Of a DNA stretch of 48,360 nucleotides, positions 41,999-48,360 are shown in pieces. A program made the position numbers and the translations under genes. This stretch comes from Gp6-AA40 sp035263125 (GTDB lineage: Bacteria; Acidobacteriota; Vicinamibacteria; Vicinamibacterales; UBA2999). Under the pieces are notes generated by a model. That model saw only the letters and a list, made by a program, of their open reading frames with translations, did not search any database and had not been told where the DNA came from. Location: NCBI GenBank assembly GCA_035263125.1, contig DATFRP010000319.1, positions 1 through 48,360 of the forward strand, written 5' to 3'. Within the stretch, counting starts at the first letter, position 1. Each line of letters opens with the position of its first letter.

Positions 41999-43735
41999 TC
42001 ACTTCCCCTCGAGGCTGAACGCAAAAAACTGGTTGTTGCCGCTGCCCTCGACGCCAGATCTCGAGTAGCCCGATCCCCAGAACACGGTACCCCTCATCAC
42101 GGCTGGTCCGGCATTGACGGAAGACCCTGCTTTCCACTGCCACAAGATGCGGCCCGTTCGTGCATCCAGCGCGAAGAACTGGTTCTGACTCGGCAGCTTG
42201 GCCATCGACCCGGCGTAGACCACACCATTGGCGACCGTCAACGGCGCCAGATCCCACACGCCAACGTTCGTGAAGCCGGGCACCGATTCGGTTTGTGGAT
42301 CTGCGGTCTGCCACAGGATCGTGCCGGTGATCGGATCGAGCGCCGCCCACGAGCCGCCGGTGATCGTCGGCCCTGTGACGTCGAGCACGCCGTTCTGGGT
42401 GAGCTTGTAGGGAATGTGGTGCTGGTTGGTGATCGGCACATAGATGCGCGTGCCGTCGAAGGCCGTGCCCCATTCAACGCCGCCCTGATCTCCGCCGGGA
42501 CCGATCAGCGTGCTCCAGATGTGCTCACCGCTCCTCGCGTCGAGCAGCGTGTAGACGCCGCTCTTCGCGCCAATGCCAACGGCGTCGCGCCAGTCACGAT
42601 TGAGGCTGAACCCGTCGTCACGATCGTCCCGGTCGAACTCACTCTCGTTCCGATCGTCGTCTTTGCCATGCCTGGTTCGTTTGAGCCTCATCACGTTGGC
42701 GCCAGAGCCACCGAGATCCCATTTCTCGGTGTCGCTGTCGGGAGCGCACCACGTGACCGCCGCAGGTTGATCGGCGCAGAGGCCGTGAGAACGATTCATG
42801 CGATACGACCACCGCGGCGTGCCGGTCTGCAGATCGAACGCGACGATCGATTTCCAGAAGGCGCCGGGCAGCTCGCATGATTCATCGAAGCCGCCATGTG
42901 CCGCGTCCTGCTTCGCATGGCAGTCGGTGACGCTGGCGGGAACGTGGTAGGCCTGACCAAACGTCGCGTAGACGAGGCCTGCGGCGAAATCCACTGCAGG
43001 CGGCGAGAACATCGTCGCCCCGGCATAACCGGGAACACCGTTGGTCTGCGGAAGCGCCGGGACCGAATCGGCGCGCCAGAGGATCCGTCCCGTGCGAGCA
43101 TCGAGCGCCACGATGGAAGCCCGGAACGTCGACGTGGCGCCGCCCGCGCCGTTCGCGGAGATGCCAGTGATCACCCTGTTGCCGGCCAGCATGGGCGATC
43201 CGGTCATCGCCGCGCGCGTATCCTCGTGGATGCGCGCCGACCATCGCAGTGCGCCGGTCCTGGCATCGATGCCCAGCATGTTCGGGCACGCGTTCGGATC
43301 AGGATCGCAGGGAACGGCAGGCGTGCCTTTGATGACGCCGACGATGAGCGTCTCGCCAGCGAGCGATGGGCTCGTGCGTGCGTAATCGCCGGCGTGCCCG
43401 GTATAGTCCGCCACGGCCGCCGACCACATCACGTCACCCGTTTCGGCGTCGAGCTTCCACAACGTGCCGCCGAAATCGCCGAAGTACACGGCGCCGTCGG
43501 CAACGGCCGGCGTTCCCGACACATCGCCGGTGGTCGTTGCCGTCCACTTCGGGAGAAGGCGATCGACGTTGCGCGGCCCTATCTTCTGTTCGAATGGCTG
43601 GTTGCGACTGTTCGCCGGATCGTTGCCGATCATCGTCCAGTCCGACTCGCCCCCGTCGTCACTGGCCACGATGATGGCTGCGCCGACGACGGTTGCAAGC
43701 AGGATGAAGACGAGCAGAGGTCGCAGCCTGTCCAT
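41999..43735 (-). CDS. Exported PQQ-type beta-propeller protein, dehydrogenase-like
   Basis: A 578-residue protein with an N-terminal signal or anchor (LLVFILLATVVGAAIIVA). Blades include VYFGDFGGTLWKLDAETGDV, LGIDARTGALRWSARIHEDT, IVALDARTGRILWRADSVPA, FDLQTGTPRWSYRMNRSHG and FALDARTGRILWQWKAG. The order and length resemble the polyvinyl-alcohol-dehydrogenase type, and cysteines in PCDPDPNACPNMLG and ADQPAAVTWCAPDSD support extracytoplasmic disulphides. No cytochrome c CxxCH is present, so electron transfer would need a partner; substrate unknown. An Asp/Arg-rich insertion (DDDRNESEFDRDDRDDG) breaks the propeller near residue 365. GGGA precedes the ATG. Confidence 0.8.
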   Translation of the reverse strand: MDRLRPLLVFILLATVVGAAIIVASDDGGESDWTMIGNDPANSRNQPFEQKIGPRNVDRLLPKWTATTTGDVSGTPAVADGAVYFGDFGGTLWKLDAETGDVMWSAAVADYTGHAGDYARTSPSLAGETLIVGVIKGTPAVPCDPDPNACPNMLGIDARTGALRWSARIHEDTRAAMTGSPMLAGNRVITGISANGAGGATSTFRASIVALDARTGRILWRADSVPALPQTNGVPGYAGATMFSPPAVDFAAGLVYATFGQAYHVPASVTDCHAKQDAAHGGFDESCELPGAFWKSIVAFDLQTGTPRWSYRMNRSHGLCADQPAAVTWCAPDSDTEKWDLGGSGANVMRLKRTRHGKDDDRNESEFDRDDRDDGFSLNRDWRDAVGIGAKSGVYTLLDARSGEHIWSTLIGPGGDQGGVEWGTAFDGTRIYVPITNQHHIPYKLTQNGVLDVTGPTITGGSWAALDPITGTILWQTADPQTESVPGFTNVGVWDLAPLTVANGVVYAGSMAKLPSQNQFFALDARTGRILWQWKAGSSVNAGPAVMRGTVFWGSGYSRSGVEGSGNNQFFAFSLEGK

Positions 43736-43871
43736 GACAGTCCCTTTCTGCAGTTGGGGGCCGACTGCGTCGAGTCGTGAATCTTACGTCAGGATGAGAT
43801 CGTCGCCGGGGATCGTTGCACACAAGCGGCTGGACGCAACGATACGATTTCAATCGACCGCGTGGGGGCAT

Positions 43872-43890
43872 GTCCGGCTGAAAACCGGAC
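43872..43890. repeat. Short hairpin of the C-TGAA-loop family
   Basis: GTCCGG and CCGGAC enclose CTGAAAA. The 3' side continues CCTCCGTACATG. It belongs with the hairpins at 11861, 25959 and 43953 by sequence type. Confidence 0.7.
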
Positions 43891-43902
43891 CCTCCGTACA
43901 TG

Positions 43903-43937
43903 AAAAGAGGCACGAAGGCTTCATGCCTTCATGCCTC
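43903..43937 (-). terminator. Terminator of the WXXGXW gene
   Basis: On the minus strand a 13-bp stem with one mismatch (43937-43925 with 43919-43907, arms GAGGCATGAAGGC and GCCTTCGTGCCTC) around a 5-nt loop is followed directly by TTTTCATG. It lies 68 bp beyond the stop of the 44005 gene. Confidence 0.75.
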
Positions 43938-43952
43938 TCATTCGCGGCCGTG

Positions 43953-43970
43953 GGCCGCCTAAAGGCGGCC
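43953..43970. repeat. Short hairpin, TAAA-loop variant
   Basis: GGCCGCC and GGCGGCC form a perfect 7-bp stem around TAAA. The stem is the same as that at 25959-25978 with G to A in the loop. It lies 35 bp past the stop of the 44005 gene. Confidence 0.75.
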
Positions 43971-44004
43971 AGACCCTTTGTCGCCGTGTTGGGATGCGCC
44001 GATG

Positions 44005-44382
44005 CTAGTAGCGACGGTCGCGGTCCCCACGCCGGTCGCGATCGTCATCCCGTCGATCGTAATCGCGATTCCGCCGGTCGTGATCGCGTTCCCAGTACCC
44101 GTCATAGTACTGGCCACGCTCATAACGCGGTGCGATCCAGCGAGCCTCCCGATATGGCGGCCGCGCCCAGTAGCCCTTGCGCCACACATAATGATTTCGG
44201 ACTGGATGCCAGTAGCCGGCGACCCACACATAGTCAGGACCCGGACGATTCGGCACCACACGCACCACTCGCGGGGGCGGTGGCGGTCCGATGCGAACGC
44301 CGATCGACACCTGCGCCGCTGCGGCCACGCCGCCAGAGAGCAGTACGGTGGTAAGACAGAACGCGGATATGAGTCTCTTCAC
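44005..44382 (-). CDS. WXXGXW-repeat exported protein with an Asp/Arg-rich tail
   Basis: A 125-residue exported protein. The signal peptide is VKRLISAFCLTTVLLSGGVA (GTG start, with AGGAGG a few bases ahead), cut near AAAAQ. The core carries two W-x2-G-x-W units: YVWVAGYWHPVRNHYVWRKG then YWARPP, defining a small family of exported proteins of unknown role. The last 35 residues are a low-complexity tail of Asp and Arg (YWERDHDRRNRDYDRRDDDR). The frame is open to 44469, but the ribosome binding site and signal peptide fix GTG 44382. A terminator lies downstream. Confidence 0.8.
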   Translation of the reverse strand: MKRLISAFCLTTVLLSGGVAAAAQVSIGVRIGPPPPPRVVRVVPNRPGPDYVWVAGYWHPVRNHYVWRKGYWARPPYREARWIAPRYERGQYYDGYWERDHDRRNRDYDRRDDDRDRRGDRDRRY

Positions 44383-44636
44383 GATGTCCTCCTCTCTGCC
44401 CCTGACTTGGAGCAAGGGACGGACCAATCCGCCTTGTCGAGTCCTTGCTGTGGAACTCATTGCAATCACAGGACATCGACGCCTGAGGTAGACAACACGC
44501 CTTAGGTGAGCGGAGTAATTAGGGGTCAGTGACTGTTGTCGTGTCCGGTCGGACTCACCCGGATACTACATACAAAGAAACGCCGGGACAGGATGGTGTG
44601 GGCGCGCCTGTGATCACGCGGAAGAAAAGGAGAAGA

Positions 44637-44723
44637 ATGGTCTTTATCTGCGATGAGTGTGTCGAAGTCTGCAAGGACTTCGATTCCGGTGGTGTCAACC
44701 GTGCCCAACCAGTCACCGTCTGA
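44637..44723 (+). CDS. Tiny Cys-rich ORF resembling half of a ClpX-type zinc finger
   Basis: A 28-codon ORF with AGGAG four bases before its ATG. The start MVFICDECVEVCKDFD resembles the second half of the ClpX C4 zinc finger (YICDECVxLC) but lacks the first Cys pair; no matching half is readable upstream in any frame. It may be a remnant of a zinc-finger protein or a small protein in its own right. The frame is open upstream to 44529. It is the only readable item in the 489-bp gap between 44383 and 44871. Confidence 0.35.
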   Translation: MVFICDECVEVCKDFDSGGVNRAQPVTV

Positions 44724-44871
44724 CGTCGGTATTTCATCTAGCCAGCCAACGCCGCCGAGCCGATACACTGAGGGCCGTCGCCCGTTCGTTACTGCCCTGC
44801 CTCGGACAAACGCACCAGCCGATGCGACCGTGCCGTTGAAGGCGTAACCGGAAGACCACGGAGGAACAGAC

Positions 44872-45300
44872 GTGAGACGAACACTCATCACAGCACTCGC
44901 GGCGTTCGCGCTGTCCACGGGCACGGCAGTCGCCGCTGACCCGCCGGACAGCGTGTTGATCGGCGGGAAGGTCGAAGTGAAGCTCGGAGACAGCCAGGGG
45001 AACGTGCTGGCGGCGTTGTCCACGGTCTACAAGCTCGAGCCCTACGCGTGGGAGACGGGCACGGCGTTCGCGGTGAAGACAACGGATGGGAAGGTGGTGG
45101 GTACGGTGGCGTTCGACACGAAGGCGCGCGTCTGGTGGGCCTCGAACCGGCTCACGGAGCCGCGGCCGGCGCTGGCACGCGTGGACGGCCGGGACTGCCG
45201 CATCACCACATGGAATGCCGGCGCCACCATCGGGGTGGACTGTGGGCGGTACCGGATCGGCCACGATGCCGGGGGCGCGTTCGAGGAGGTCATCAAGTAG
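44872..45300 (+). CDS. Secreted protein of unknown function
   Basis: A 142-residue exported protein with GTG start; GGAGGA lies 6-8 bases ahead. Signal peptide RRTLITALAAFALSTGTAVA, cut before ADPPDS. The rest is beta-rich: GGKVEVKLGDSQGNVLAALS, TAFAVKTTDGKVVGTVAFDT, and two Cys in RVDGRDCRITTW and TIGVDCGRYRIG that could pair. I do not recognise a family. Its stop is 80 bp from that of the convergent HTTM paralogue. Confidence 0.65.
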   Translation: MRRTLITALAAFALSTGTAVAADPPDSVLIGGKVEVKLGDSQGNVLAALSTVYKLEPYAWETGTAFAVKTTDGKVVGTVAFDTKARVWWASNRLTEPRPALARVDGRDCRITTWNAGATIGVDCGRYRIGHDAGGAFEEVIK

Positions 45301-45380
45301 CTCAGAAGATGCGCGGAGCGTCCGGCGGTCCGGCGTGGCGGTGCCCCCGCAATCAGCCACTCGTAGCCCCGAACCCACCT

Positions 45381-46763
45381 CTAGCGGAGCGAATCAAGCT
45401 TCGTCAGTGGCACTTCGGCGATCGCGACGCGGCTAGGCGGCTTGAAGCTCCCACGCTGCCAGTCAAATCCTACCCGCTCGGCAGTGACCGCGACGCTGTC
45501 GATGTCTGCACCAAACAACTTCTTGTATTGCTCGCGGAGCCGCCCCAACATCTTGACAGACTTCCCGTCCAGAGGATCTCCCACCGCGAGATCCTCAGCG
45601 ACGTTGAGGAGGTTCTCGGGCGCGTTCGCTATCGCATAGACGTTTTCGGTAATGTTCCTGCCGCCCGACTCGAAGAGAAGCCGCTGCATTTTTCGATAGC
45701 GGATCCGTTCGAAGGCTTCTGGTGAGTCGTAGGTGAGCGAGTACATCGGATAATCAGAGATCAGCGGCTCAATTTGTGTAGCCGTAACGGACGCTAGAAC
45801 CTGCTGAAGCACCAGAACAGCGACTAGGACAATGTGCCACGGTCGCAGTTGCCCGCGCTCGGACAGTACCACTTTCTCACGATCCAACATTTGCCACGGG
45901 AGGAACACGCTGAAGAGGATGAGCCAGGGGAACCACAGCACCCCCTGAAAGACGAACATGCCACCAAACAGCGACAGACCAAGGATGCCCATAGCCAGTC
46001 GCGACCATACCGATCTTAAGAAGACGTTGCAAATAAAGCCGCCCTCAATAAGAACGGCGCCGAAAGACAACAACACCGAAGCGACAGGGCTCGCCGCTAC
46101 CCAAAGCCCCCATGTCAATGGCGCATTCGCAGCATCTTCGACGAAGTGATACTTCACAGCGCCTGACGTAACCCACGCTAGTCCCCCGTTGGTCAGCTTG
46201 GCATAGGCTGCCGCCATCAGGGAGAGGCCTAGCATCAAACCGGGTAACCAAACCGCGAGGCCATAGAGTTGGCCCGCGTGTGATTCCTCTGCGGCACTCC
46301 GACGCCGCGCGTGGGCGTCAAGGCTAAATCCATCAGCCCAAGGAATCACAGTCAGGGCGAGCAGTGTCAGTAACGGAAGATCCCAATCATGCGTCCCACT
46401 GCTCTGTAGCCTCACGAGTCGGCTCGCGAATACGCCGACAATCAACCCAACATATGCCGCTCTGGTCCAGAGACCCACGGTGAACAAGACTATGAGCGCC
46501 AAACTGATAACGTGCAGGACGCGGCACGCCTGAGCGCTCGAAGCGACGAGATGTACCCACGACCAATCGGCTAACCAGCTGTAGTTGCGGTGCAGTTCGC
46601 CCGGTTGCGCGTGTGGCGGGTCGTTCATGACGGCAATGAACAACAACACCCCGAAGAGGGCACGGAACCGGCCCATCGTGGACGCAGACAAGACGGGAAC
46701 CGCCAGCATGCCGGCTAGCGCGTGTGAGGTCCGTGCGTCCGGCGCGCTTCCATCCTGTCTCAT
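45381..46763 (-). CDS. HTTM / vitamin-K-carboxylase-like membrane protein, second paralogue
   Basis: A 460-residue polytopic protein closely matching the 38171-39604 product: SGTHDWDLPLLTLLALTVIP, GAVKYHFVEDAANAPLTWGL, FQGVLWFPWLILFSVFLPWQ, EPLISDYPMYSLTYDSPEAF and FDWQRGSFKPPSRVAI align with its equivalents. It has about nine membrane segments and a longer soluble C-terminal domain (about 60 extra residues, VYAIANAPENLLNVAEDLAV and following). Base composition is less GC-biased at third positions than in the aromatic operon, hinting at later arrival. Function unknown. Confidence 0.78.
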   Translation of the reverse strand: MRQDGSAPDARTSHALAGMLAVPVLSASTMGRFRALFGVLLFIAVMNDPPHAQPGELHRNYSWLADWSWVHLVASSAQACRVLHVISLALIVLFTVGLWTRAAYVGLIVGVFASRLVRLQSSGTHDWDLPLLTLLALTVIPWADGFSLDAHARRRSAAEESHAGQLYGLAVWLPGLMLGLSLMAAAYAKLTNGGLAWVTSGAVKYHFVEDAANAPLTWGLWVAASPVASVLLSFGAVLIEGGFICNVFLRSVWSRLAMGILGLSLFGGMFVFQGVLWFPWLILFSVFLPWQMLDREKVVLSERGQLRPWHIVLVAVLVLQQVLASVTATQIEPLISDYPMYSLTYDSPEAFERIRYRKMQRLLFESGGRNITENVYAIANAPENLLNVAEDLAVGDPLDGKSVKMLGRLREQYKKLFGADIDSVAVTAERVGFDWQRGSFKPPSRVAIAEVPLTKLDSLR

Positions 46764-46785
46764 GACAACGGGTCAACAGCGCAAG

Positions 46786-47355
46786 TCATCCCTGACGTTG
46801 GCCGATTGTGCGAGGGACGCCGAGGCACATCGACGCTCGGGCTGGAGTTTGCAGACAATGGCGATCGTGGAAACACTCATCGAGTTCGTGGTTCGCCCCG
46901 CCCGCGATATCAATGGCACGCGCATGCCCAAAAATGTGCCAACTCACTCCTGCATCCCTTGTCGACGCATTGTCCCACGCCGCCCAGAGGCGCACTGGCA
47001 CGATCGCTGCCCACCATCCCGCCTCCACGCGTCGATAGGCGCGCAATGCAGCGACGGCATCGCGGAGGGGCGCGGTCGCCTCTTCTGACGTCGCGGGTGT
47101 CGCAATGACGCAGCAGCGGTGCGGGACTCTCGTGTAGGCTAGCAAATCGAACCCCGCGCGCGCCAGCAATTGCGCCAGGGAGCGACGGGTGAATGCGACG
47201 ACGTGCTTGCTCTCGTTCACGCAGTAATTGAGTTTCCCATGCTGCGGTAGTCCGTCGAGGGTGGGCACGCCGATCGCCAGGACGCCGTCCGAACAGAGCG
47301 CGCGGCGACAGGCGGTGAGAACTGCCAGAGGGTTCTTCAGGTGCTCCAAAGAGTT
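46786..47355 (-). pseudogene. C-terminal fragment of a class I SAM-dependent methyltransferase
   Basis: The readable part begins NSLEHLKNPLAVLTACRRAL, then SDGVLAIGVPTLDGLPQHGK and HVVAFTRRSLAQLLARAGFD. This is the post-motif and C-terminal part of a class I methyltransferase (the 'SLEHxxxPxxxLxxxxRxLxxxGxLxIxVP' stretch). The N-terminal SAM-binding glycine-rich motif is missing; instead the upstream sequence encodes an unrelated AAA+ fragment in another frame. The C-terminal 90 residues look intact to the stop at 46786. It is unlikely to be functional. Confidence 0.7.
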
Positions 47356-47520
47356 CGGATTCGAGGAGATCGTCGGGAAGCGCGGCACAGTTGAGATCGC
47401 AGAATCGGCGCTCGCGACGGGCGCTCAGCTGATGAATCGCACGCGCCACGAGCTCTTTGCCGACTCCGCTTTCGCCTTCAATCGATCGGTAGTAGGAAAT
47501 TCGTGGTTGATCTACGCGTG
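47345..47520 (-). pseudogene. Fragment of a sigma-54-dependent activator AAA+ domain
   Basis: In one frame the minus strand reads ISYYRSIEGESGVGKELVAR, then AIHQLSARRERRFCDLNCAA and LPDDLLESELFG. It includes the Walker A motif GESGVGKE (47476-47453) and the conserved NCAALPxxLLESELFG segment of NtrC-type activators, which would next read GHxxGAFTGA. That segment is lost: at LFG the sequence becomes the methyltransferase fragment in another frame. No start or regulatory domain is attached. Confidence 0.75.
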
Positions 47521-47582
47521 ACCCATCTCGGGCTGGGTGGGAAGCGGAAGGTGGAGTAATGCCAACGTACGACTCTTAGACC

Positions 47583-47670
47583 CGCGGCCAGCCCCGCAAG
47601 AAGGTACGGGACACGCCACGAGCGTGATCACGGCGCCCATGGCGGCCCCTGCCAGTCCACTCCACACGCC
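47583..47670 (-). pseudogene. Deleted partial copy of the 40551-40973 membrane-protein gene
   Basis: Positions 47583-47612 match 40717-40746, and 47613-47670 match about 40896-40953 with a few changes, while the 150 bp between them in the full gene are missing. The deletion shifts frame (VITLVA continues out of phase with VPYLLAGLAAG). It is a duplicated, decayed remnant, ending exactly where the next gene's stop codon begins. Confidence 0.8.
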
Positions 47671-48360
47671 CTATTTTCTCAACGCCTGACGAATCAGGAG
47701 CGCAGCTTGGTCAAGCGTCCACTGTTCCATCTCATCGCCGGATGGCGCGAAGGGATCTCTGGGATCTATGACTGGTCGCCTCAGCCGCATCAGCAGCGCC
47801 GTAGGGGATTCTGCGTAGCCGTCATACCGCTCAAACCGACCGTTATCCATGCGCCCGAACAGGAGGTATCGCTTTCCCGGAGCCATGGGCATTTCCCATG
47901 GATACACCGCCTCGACGAGCGTGCCACGAATCATGGCGGATCCGCCGTCCACCTCCAGTGACAGGCGATCGCCCACACCCAACTTATCGGCACCCTTGAT
48001 GATCTCGTCAACCCGCATTGTTCCGCGCGAGATAATCCAATTCGCCTCGTCGGCCGGCACTTCACGTTCGTGGAACCGCACGTCGCTATGGATGAGCACC
48101 GGATCGAGTCGCTCGACCCTCACGACAAGAATGATGTCCCACTGCTTCGCGAGCCACTCAAGCCGTGATTCACCTTGAGGGGGCCCAAGGAAGTTCGATG
48201 GCCGGTCTCCGTTCCATTGCAGTATGACGTGACGATCATCGGGACGCAGTTGCGATGCAATCGCGACGCGGGGGTCGCGACCGATATGGCGGTTTGGCGA
48301 TGACTGGCCAACTAGAGTCGCAGTCCCCACTGTGACGATCACGACGGCTAAAAGACCACT
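47671..48360 (-). CDS. Exported protein of unknown function (start lies beyond the right edge)
   Basis: At least 229 codons, open to the end of the window. The visible N-terminal part (LLAVVIVTVGTATLVGQSSP) is the hydrophobic core and end of a signal peptide, so the start codon is a few residues outside; the GTG at 48342 would cut the signal in half. The mature part contains a beta-rich unit IILVVRVERLDPVLIHSDVR, TMRVDEIIKGADKLGVGDRL and GKRYLLFGRMDNGRFERYDG, similar in pattern to secreted TIMP/netrin-like or DUF-type sandwiches, without a confident family. Confidence 0.6.
   Translation of the reverse strand, partial: SGLLAVVIVTVGTATLVGQSSPNRHIGRDPRVAIASQLRPDDRHVILQWNGDRPSNFLGPPQGESRLEWLAKQWDIILVVRVERLDPVLIHSDVRFHEREVPADEANWIISRGTMRVDEIIKGADKLGVGDRLSLEVDGGSAMIRGTLVEAVYPWEMPMAPGKRYLLFGRMDNGRFERYDGYAESPTALLMRLRRPVIDPRDPFAPSGDEMEQWTLDQAALLIRQALRK

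Noticed and set aside
41999..43735. Quinohaemoprotein alcohol dehydrogenase
   Set aside because: No CxxCH haem site and no adjacent-cysteine PQQ disulphide motif; only the propeller framework is supported.
46786..47388. Intact 200-residue methyltransferase
   Set aside because: The first residues (MPRFPTISSNP) are the AAA+ fragment read out of frame, and the SAM-binding motif is absent, so I treat it as a truncated gene.

Overview
The window looks like a chromosomal segment from a high-GC soil bacterium of the Acidobacteriota, probably near class Vicinamibacteria. This is an inference, because no rRNA or tRNA gene is present. It rests on strongly GC-biased codon use, a TIGR03435-family protein (39561-40457, a family concentrated in soil Acidobacteria), several secreted PQQ-type beta-propellers, DUF1080-like sugar-binding folds, HTTM/VKG-carboxylase-like membrane proteins and a four-helix-bundle (S23/Avd-type) cassette. 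I see no phage, plasmid, CRISPR or intact transposase.

Regions. 1-6272: secreted and envelope proteins (two PQQ propellers, a TPR protein, a DUF1080-like protein), with a frameshifted four-helix-bundle gene between inverted repeats. 6282-9990: leucyl aminopeptidase, a PKD protein, a helical protein and a GT4 glycosyltransferase. 10089-15560: a bactofilin-like membrane protein, a thiolase divergent from an acetyl-CoA-synthetase-like ligase, and a DUF952 protein. 15571-26208: one long minus-strand aromatic amino acid block, transcribed as leader-aroDE-trpE-trpG-trpD-trpC-trpF-trpB-trpA-aroQ-aroF-tyrA. It covers DAHP formation, two middle shikimate steps, all of chorismate to tryptophan, and the branch to prephenate and 4-hydroxyphenylpyruvate. 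26398-30591: an S55 (SpoIVB-type) peptidase and a multi-blade propeller protein. 30577-33416: a zinc-finger anti-sigma factor, an ECF sigma factor and a TPR protein. 33427-37768: two oligopeptide ABC permeases, a solute-binding-like secreted protein, a DsbA/FrnE oxidoreductase and a DUF1080 protein. 37803-48360: accessory region with two paralogous HTTM proteins, the TIGR03435 protein, a third propeller, a WXXGXW protein and a patch of gene debris at 46786-47670.

The most informative element is a complete transcription attenuator in front of aroDE-trpE. It has a 31-codon leader peptide with three consecutive Trp codons (26101-26109), a terminator with a perfect 12-bp stem and U-rich tail (25990-26031), and a competing pairing segment (26078-26086) that can join either the segment ahead of the Trp codons or the terminator's 5' arm. 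Tryptophan supply should therefore control the whole aromatic block, including general shikimate genes.

A second theme is palindromic repeats. At three gene boundaries (3435/4147, 9988-9990, 15122/15215) the stop codons of neighbouring genes lie inside or at the edge of the repeat, and one repeat arm (298-330) recurs exactly, inverted, at 9979-10011.
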